Positions 58,701-64,000 of a stretch of DNA of 64,000 bases are shown here, piece after piece; position 1 is the first letter of the stretch, and each line of letters starts with the position of its first letter. This DNA comes from Chryseobacterium culicis (GTDB lineage Bacteria; Bacteroidota; Bacteroidia; Flavobacteriales; Weeksellaceae), in NCBI RefSeq assembly GCF_002979755.1, contig NZ_PCPP01000001.1:2808026-2872025 (forward strand). The letters run 5' to 3'. A program made the translations under genes and the position numbers. The notes under the pieces are model-generated. The model worked only from the letters and a program-made list of their open reading frames with translations, did not search any database and was not told where the DNA came from.

Positions 58701-60596
58701 TTAATGCTTGGCCCACCAAAGAGGAGTCAGCACAGCATCAGCACCACCAAGTAATTGTACAGCCTTATCATATCCGGGCTGGTCTGTATTTCTGAAAGTA
58801 CTTGGATATCTTAATCTTTGAGGGAAATTCTGAATAGAATTCGTCATATAATTCCCTGAAGTCAGATTAGGAAGATTTACCAATGGTGTTTCTATTGCTG
58901 GATTTTCAAAAAATGGTAACCCAAGTCTTCTCTGATCGCTCCACGATTCTAACGGTAGCCAGGGCATATTGGCAATATATTTCTGGGTAATAATCTTTGT
59001 TAGTTTATCATTCTTTACCGATCCATTCTTATAAATGGTATTCACAGGGTATTTAATGTCTACAGAAACCAAGTTCCCGGTTACAGGATCTTTATATTTC
59101 ATTGTATGGCTCACTCCAGGTTCTGTAATATGACCATAGGAAACAGAAGTTCCATCACGATTATAATCTGTTGAAGTAATATATTGTCCATAGAATTGTG
59201 AAACTCCATTATAAACAAAACTTTCCTGAATTCCCTTATTATAGGCAGCTTCATCACTCATTGGAACCGACCAGCCTTTCAATGCAGCTTCCGCCAAAAG
59301 GAAATAGGTTTCCCAGCTTGCAAAAAATATTCTTGAATTCTTACTTTCGCGATACTGCTTACCCAAAGCCGGCATACATCCTACAACATTTCTCAATCCG
59401 TTTCTCTGTCCTTTTACTCCCCAATTTCCAATGGTGTAGGCATTCCAGGTATTGACTGTGTTTACTGTTATTGTCGAATTATCTGTAAACGTAAGATCTC
59501 CATGATTGGTAGTTGCCTGATTGGTATAAGTAGGATATAATGAATAAACCGGACTTGTAAGATCTCCTGGAATATAGAACGTTTTATACGCTCTCGGATC
59601 GATTTTATTGGGTAAACCATCCAACCAATAGCCTGCACTTGGATCGTTGGTCATTGTTGTAAACTGCTGATCATATTTTATTCCAATATAGTCAGATGCT
59701 TTAACCGCTGTATGCTGAGCTGCAGGTAATTGGTCTGTGGAACTTACTCCTCCCAAACCAACGTATAAATTATTAAGTGTTCCTGACAATATTTGGGAGT
59801 TCCATTCTCTTGACATTACCCCTGTTAAGGCATCCCATCCCGGTTTTTCAGCAACTGTAAAATTATCTGCACTTGTAGCGATAAACTTATTTGAATTAGC
59901 CGCTGCTTCAAATTCTGTTTTTGCTTTTGAAGGATCTACTTCAGCGATTCTCATGGCAATCCTCATCCTCATAGAGTTGGCATACTTTACCCATTGAGCC
60001 CAATTAAACCCATAAACCATATCATAGGCATTAGCATTTGAGGGTGCTCCTTGGTTGGTATCCATTTTTGCGGCGGCATCTTTTAATTCTTCTAAAATAA
60101 AATAATACACTTCTTTTTCAGAATTAAAAGTAGGATTCGTTCCCTGAAAAGCCTGAATAGGTTGTGGTCCGAAATTATCCGAAAATTCGCTCATTAAATA
60201 AGCTCTCCAAATTCTGGAAACCTGAATGATATTGTCATAATAAGGTTTTCCTTGCCCGATTGATTTTTTTTCATTCGCTAATTGAATAGCCGCATTCGCA
60301 TTATTAAGCCAATCTGAAGCATATTTCCAATATTCGGAAGTCCAGGAATCATCGTAGGTTCCACCCGCAATTCCTGTTGTTAAATGCTGTCTGGATGCCG
60401 TTTTCCAATATAAAACAAAAACACGTTCTGCAATATTAGGATCTTGCTGAGCACCGAGAATTGAGTTGTTTAATAAATATTCAGGTTCTGCTTTATTAGA
60501 GTCTACAGCAAACGGATTATTATTGATGTCTTCAAAATCATTACATGAAGCACATACTAAACCGATGGTAAAAAATGATAAGATATATTTTTTCAT
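58701..60596 (-). CDS. SusD/RagB family lipoprotein (third pair)
   Basis: The 631-residue protein has a lipobox CASCND (Cys18). SusD-like features are DFEDINNNPFAVDSNKAEPEYLLNN, VSRIWRAYLMSEFSDNFG, YYFILEELKDAAAKMD, FNWAQWVKYANSMRMRIAMRI, ETYFLLAEAALKGWS and a closing TPLWWAKH. It is longer than typical SusD (500-550). It lies 15 bases after the SusC gene. No degradative enzyme is alongside, so the ligand is unknown. Confidence 0.9.
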   Translation of the reverse strand: MKKYILSFFTIGLVCASCNDFEDINNNPFAVDSNKAEPEYLLNNSILGAQQDPNIAERVFVLYWKTASRQHLTTGIAGGTYDDSWTSEYWKYASDWLNNANAAIQLANEKKSIGQGKPYYDNIIQVSRIWRAYLMSEFSDNFGPQPIQAFQGTNPTFNSEKEVYYFILEELKDAAAKMDTNQGAPSNANAYDMVYGFNWAQWVKYANSMRMRIAMRIAEVDPSKAKTEFEAAANSNKFIATSADNFTVAEKPGWDALTGVMSREWNSQILSGTLNNLYVGLGGVSSTDQLPAAQHTAVKASDYIGIKYDQQFTTMTNDPSAGYWLDGLPNKIDPRAYKTFYIPGDLTSPVYSLYPTYTNQATTNHGDLTFTDNSTITVNTVNTWNAYTIGNWGVKGQRNGLRNVVGCMPALGKQYRESKNSRIFFASWETYFLLAEAALKGWSVPMSDEAAYNKGIQESFVYNGVSQFYGQYITSTDYNRDGTSVSYGHITEPGVSHTMKYKDPVTGNLVSVDIKYPVNTIYKNGSVKNDKLTKIITQKYIANMPWLPLESWSDQRRLGLPFFENPAIETPLVNLPNLTSGNYMTNSIQNFPQRLRYPSTFRNTDQPGYDKAVQLLGGADAVLTPLWWAKH

Positions 60597-60611
60597 TGAG
60601 TCAGTTTTTAA

Positions 60612-63509
60612 TTAAAAGCCTAAAGTGATTGTAAATAAATAAGATCTTGAAGTAGGAAAAGCAAGGTTTTCAAATCCTGTAGCATTAGAATTAATGGCGA
60701 ATACAGATTCCGGATCAATTCCTTTTGCTTTACTGTAGATCATCCATACATTATTGGCCGTAAAAGCAACTTTAGCACTCTGTAGAGCCAATTTTTGGAA
60801 AATACTTTTAGGGAAATTATACGTCAACTGAATATTTCTTAAACGAATATTGGTAGCATCATAAATATTTTGTTCTGTAATTCCTAAATTTCCAGCTGTT
60901 ACAGCTCCCCAATAATCCTGTTGAGTGATCTCTTTGGTATTTGCTGTATAACCGCCGCTTCCCTGTACTACTGCATCCAAAATCATATTATCACGTTTTC
61001 CTCCAGGTGCAGTGTCCGCAGCAAGTCCATTCGCTTGTAATGCTGCTTGTGTTGCAGAGAAAAATTTTCCTCCGATTCTGCCGTCAATTAAAAATGAAAG
61101 TCCGATATTTTTATATACAAAGCTGTTGGTAAAACCAAACAAAGCCCTCGGAGTCTGATCTCCAAGATAGTATTGATCAGGAGTAGCCTGTGGTAATCCG
61201 TTTTGATCCACAATCAATTTTCCGTAATGAGCGCTGCTGGTATCTTCTACTCTCAGAAATTTCGTTCCATAAATTGCTCCATAAGGTTTTCCCACTTCAG
61301 CGAAGAAGGCAACGTTATCAAAACCTGCTAAAGGATATTTTGAAATATTTCCGTCAATTTTATCGATGTTACTTTTTAAAGTTGACAAATTAGCATTTAC
61401 ATTCCATGCAAAACTCTCCTTCTTTACAATATCTGTATTCAATACGAATTCAAATCCTTTATTATGCAGTCCGCCTGAATTAATCATCATTCTTTCATAT
61501 CCGGAAAGTGGATTTATCGGAATAGCTATAAGCTGATCAGTTGCATTATTATTGAAATAACTTATATCCAGAGACACTCTGTCAAAAAACTTCATATCTG
61601 CACCGACTTCAAAAGTTTTAAGTTTTTCTGCATGTAAATTTGAATTAAAAAGTATTTTATTTCTTGCAAGTACAATATGTCCGTTTGGATCAGTGGAAGC
61701 AATATAGGTGTTGTACAAGCTTTGAGGAGGTAAAGAGTTCCCTACAACGGCATAGGCAGCACGAAGCTTAGCAAATGTCAAAACATTCGAACTCGTTCCA
61801 TTTAATTTCTTCAGCATATCCGTTACAACTAATGAGGTACTCACAGAAGAATAAAAATAAGATCTGTTATCAATATTCAATGTAGAGGACCAGTCATTTC
61901 TTGCGGTAGCATTCAGAAACCAATATCCGTCATAATTAATCTCAGCAGCAGCAAATACTGAATTAATTTTTTTCCACATATCAACTTCAGTTGTTGTAAT
62001 AGAGGCAAGATCACTCGTATTATTTGTGCTGAAAACGTTGGCAAGAATAAGATTTTGTGTGGAAAAATAGAGTGCTTTATCCCTGCTTTCCATCATCTGC
62101 CCATACACAGAAAGCGATCCTCCCCATTTGCCTATAATATTGTCTTTTTTAGCATTCAGACTTATGATATAATTGTTCTCATAAAACTTTTCCTGACCGG
62201 TAGAATAAGAATTATTACGGGAAGATCCTGTCCAAACCCTTGCATCCGTATTTAAAGAATAGAAATCTGTTCCTAATCTTACGTCTGCACTCAGCCAATT
62301 ATTAAATTGATATTTGAGATAACCGTTTAATAAAAACCTATCTTTTTTATCAGCATTCAATGCATTATAAGCAGTCCAATAGGGGTTAATTCCATTTGAA
62401 GTGATCCAGCGTGAAGTAACCTCATTTTGCATCTGCCCATTACGATAATCTCTTACATCAATATTTTGAGGCATCAGAAGGATTGTTGGATAGTAATTTC
62501 CATCACCTCGTCCTCCGGAAGGTCTATTTGTTCCTTTAATACTCATATACTGGGCTTTCACCTCACTCGTCCATCTTTTATGAGCTCCAAAATTAGAATT
62601 CATTTTAGCCATAAAATTGAACCTTTCGTATTTTGAATTAGGAATCTGACTATTACTATTTAAATAATTAGCAGAAGTGTACAAGCTTGACCCTTCGCCT
62701 AAGTTCTCCTGAAAGCTCAGTGTATGTTGTGAATTTGTTCCTGTCTTAAAAAAGTTTTTTAAGTTATCATAAATCGTCATATTTGATCCCTCAAAAGCGG
62801 GTCCCCAAGAAGTGGTATTGTCAACTCCAGCAGGATTGGATAAACCATTACTACCTTGTGCAAAACTATGTTGCAAATCAGGTTTCATAAAAATATTTTC
62901 GAAACCTAAGCTTGTAGAATAGGTAATTCCTAATCCCCCTTTTCTTTTACCGGTTTTTGTTGTAATCACAATAACTCCATTTCCCCCTCTGGAACCATAA
63001 AGAGCAGAAGCTGCCCCACCTTTTAAAACAGAAAGACTTTCAATATCATCCGGGTTAATATCACTTAAACCATTTCCCATATCAAGATCCGGATTCCAGA
63101 AATCATTATTAAAGTCTTTTCCATTCTGTCTAACCTTTGATCCCAGGCTATTACTTAGCGGAACTCCATCCACGACAATAAGAGGCTGATTATCCCCAGT
63201 AAAAGAATTAAAACCTCGCAGATTAATTTTGGAGGAAGAACCGGGTCCAAAACTTCCTTTAATTACTTGTAATCCGGCAACCTTTCCTACCAATGCATTC
63301 GTCATATTATTTTCTTTGGCATCAACAAGGGTTTGGCCTTTTACATCTTGGAAAGAATATCCAAGAGCTTTTTTTTCTTTTTTTACACCATAAGCTGTCA
63401 CAACTACTTCGTCAATCTTTGACGTTTTAGTTGAATCACTTTGTGCATACAATCCATAGAAACAGAATAAGGATTGGAGCAGCCCAACCTTAAAAATGGT
63501 TTTTTTCAT
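60612..63509 (-). CDS. SusC/RagA family TonB-linked outer-membrane protein (third pair)
   Basis: The 965-residue transporter has a signal peptide (KKTIFKVGLLQSLFCFYGLYAQ). The TonB box region KIDEVVVTAYGVKKEKKALGYSFQDV follows directly, then the plug (NALVGKVAGLQVIKGSFGPGSSSKINLRGFNS, QPLIVVDGVPLS, ESLSVLKGGAASALYGSRGGNGVIVITTKTGKR) and a barrel ending SRSYLFTITLGF. The carboxypeptidase-like N-terminal domain is absent. The ATG at 63509 is used; an earlier in-frame one at 63569 would put 20 residues before the signal peptide. No exact -7 box was found upstream. Confidence 0.93.
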   Translation of the reverse strand: MKKTIFKVGLLQSLFCFYGLYAQSDSTKTSKIDEVVVTAYGVKKEKKALGYSFQDVKGQTLVDAKENNMTNALVGKVAGLQVIKGSFGPGSSSKINLRGFNSFTGDNQPLIVVDGVPLSNSLGSKVRQNGKDFNNDFWNPDLDMGNGLSDINPDDIESLSVLKGGAASALYGSRGGNGVIVITTKTGKRKGGLGITYSTSLGFENIFMKPDLQHSFAQGSNGLSNPAGVDNTTSWGPAFEGSNMTIYDNLKNFFKTGTNSQHTLSFQENLGEGSSLYTSANYLNSNSQIPNSKYERFNFMAKMNSNFGAHKRWTSEVKAQYMSIKGTNRPSGGRGDGNYYPTILLMPQNIDVRDYRNGQMQNEVTSRWITSNGINPYWTAYNALNADKKDRFLLNGYLKYQFNNWLSADVRLGTDFYSLNTDARVWTGSSRNNSYSTGQEKFYENNYIISLNAKKDNIIGKWGGSLSVYGQMMESRDKALYFSTQNLILANVFSTNNTSDLASITTTEVDMWKKINSVFAAAEINYDGYWFLNATARNDWSSTLNIDNRSYFYSSVSTSLVVTDMLKKLNGTSSNVLTFAKLRAAYAVVGNSLPPQSLYNTYIASTDPNGHIVLARNKILFNSNLHAEKLKTFEVGADMKFFDRVSLDISYFNNNATDQLIAIPINPLSGYERMMINSGGLHNKGFEFVLNTDIVKKESFAWNVNANLSTLKSNIDKIDGNISKYPLAGFDNVAFFAEVGKPYGAIYGTKFLRVEDTSSAHYGKLIVDQNGLPQATPDQYYLGDQTPRALFGFTNSFVYKNIGLSFLIDGRIGGKFFSATQAALQANGLAADTAPGGKRDNMILDAVVQGSGGYTANTKEITQQDYWGAVTAGNLGITEQNIYDATNIRLRNIQLTYNFPKSIFQKLALQSAKVAFTANNVWMIYSKAKGIDPESVFAINSNATGFENLAFPTSRSYLFTITLGF

Positions 63510-63744
63510 AAAAATTAGATTTGGTATATACTTAATAATATCACTGGATATTTTAACAAATAAACGCAATTCTTATTAAATTAATATACAATCATTAATT
63601 ATTTATGTTAAATACATTAATAAAAGCAATCTAATATTTCTAAAGCTTATGATACTTAAACGATTAAGTAAAATTCAAAATTTGGTTAGCCATAATTTAG
63701 TATCTGGTAACTGAAAAAAGGGATAAAATAGAATATGTATTGTT

Positions 63745-63763
63745 AGACTCCTACGGAGTGACA
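63745..63763. repeat. Short hairpin ACTCC-TAC-GGAGT
   Basis: AGACTCCTACGGAGTGACA holds perfect 5-bp arms around TAC. From memory similar GACTCC-GGAGTGACA hairpins recur between genes in Chryseobacterium. Confidence 0.4.
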
Positions 63764-63779
63764 ATAGTGTTGGGGTAAA

Positions 63780-63857
63780 GATGAGTAATGGGTAATAAGT
63801 AATGATAGCATACGTTGGATATTACTCATTACTGATTGCTTATTACTCATTATTGAT
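63780..63857. repeat. AGTAATGGG-word palindrome
   Basis: The left arm GATGAGTAATGGGTAATAAG, TAATGAT is complemented by ATTACTCATTACTGATTGC and TTATTACTCATTATTGAT (63831-63856). Both arms consist of the repeated word TAAT/ATTA-GAGTAAT. Confidence 0.65.
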
Positions 63858-63895
63858 GTTGGGTTGGGATTTGTTAGGGTTAGGGTATACAACAA

Positions 63896-63928
63896 AAAAA
63901 ATCCTTTATCTGATGATAAAGGATTTTT
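63896..63928 (-). terminator. Terminator of the rRNA operon
   Basis: AAAAATCCTTTATC and GATAAAGGATTTTT form a 14-bp stem with a TGAT loop. On the minus strand it lies about 17 bases after the 5S gene. Confidence 0.88.
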
Positions 63929-63944
63929 AAAAATAAAATAAAAA

Positions 63945-64000
63945 CTGGCGGCGGCCTACTCTCCCGCGTTAGCAGTACCATCGGCGCTGGTGGGCTTAAC
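63945..64000 (-). rRNA. rrf: 5S ribosomal RNA, 3' part
   Basis: The minus strand reads GTTAAGCCCACCAGCGCC, then GATGGTACTGC and GGGAGAGTAGGCCGCCGCC, the conserved loop and 3' arm of bacterial 5S rRNA. The gene enters the window from the right, so about half is missing. The exact 3' end (about 63945) is estimated. Confidence 0.93.

Larger units (their letters stand above)
63510..63895. other. Intergenic region between the third SusC gene and the rRNA operon
   Basis: These 386 bases hold an AT-rich SusC leader, the short hairpin at 63745-63763 and the AGTAATGGG-word palindrome at 63780-63857. No ORF was seen. Confidence 0.5.

Overview
The window looks like chromosomal DNA of a Bacteroidota bacterium of the family Weeksellaceae, most likely Chryseobacterium or a close relative. 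That placement is an inference. It rests on low GC content, many promoters of the flavobacterial type (TTG, 17-23 bases, TAnnTTTG) with very short leaders, absence of Shine-Dalgarno sequences, type IX secretion (T9SS) C-terminal sorting domains, several SusC/SusD pairs, a fused isobutyryl-CoA mutase, and families largely confined to this group (DUF6759-like, DUF4252, DUF3667, DUF4407).

Layout. 1-2300: three related small secreted proteins with trmB lodged between them. 2340-4160: rplM-rpsI-rpsB, leftward, not followed by tsf. 4300-8000: a sigma-54-like promoter with a possible small RNA, then membrane and envelope proteins of unknown role. 8150-11500: icmF, a fused cobalamin mutase and GTPase. 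11580-21850: mixed housekeeping and envelope genes (Dph6-like ligase, serine hydrolase, PadR regulator with partner, 2H phosphoesterase, M64 peptidase, ruvC, DUF4407, a secreted tail-collar protein, T9SS cargo). 22000-25670: an M43 T9SS protease and guaB. 25850-29040: an ECF sigma factor, probable anti-sigma and DUF4252/GIN envelope operon. 29140-33870: GlmU-like, rpmE2, a surface lipoprotein, a MazG-like protein and aroA.

34100-53030 is rich in phosphorus scavenging. A PI-PLC lipoprotein stands beside a phosphodiesterase-alkaline phosphatase fusion and a SusCD pair. After an SDR and an Omp85-type protein comes a second SusCD pair followed by a Tat-exported phospholipase C. Together these could release phosphate and head groups from phospholipids at the cell surface and import them.

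53220-58560 is the most unusual part: a tight operon of a cysteine-free beta-sandwich subunit, a two-Ig periplasmic chaperone-like protein, a large usher-like beta-barrel, a second related subunit and a minor subunit. The order is that of an archaic chaperone-usher pilus locus, but in a phylum better known for lipoprotein-based type V pili. 58700-63510 holds a third SusCD pair. The window ends inside a 5S rRNA gene on the minus strand, the end of an rRNA operon.

Intergenic regions hold several different long imperfect palindromes built from short repeated words. No tRNA, CRISPR array, transposase or integrase was seen. All family assignments come from reading motifs; no database search was possible.
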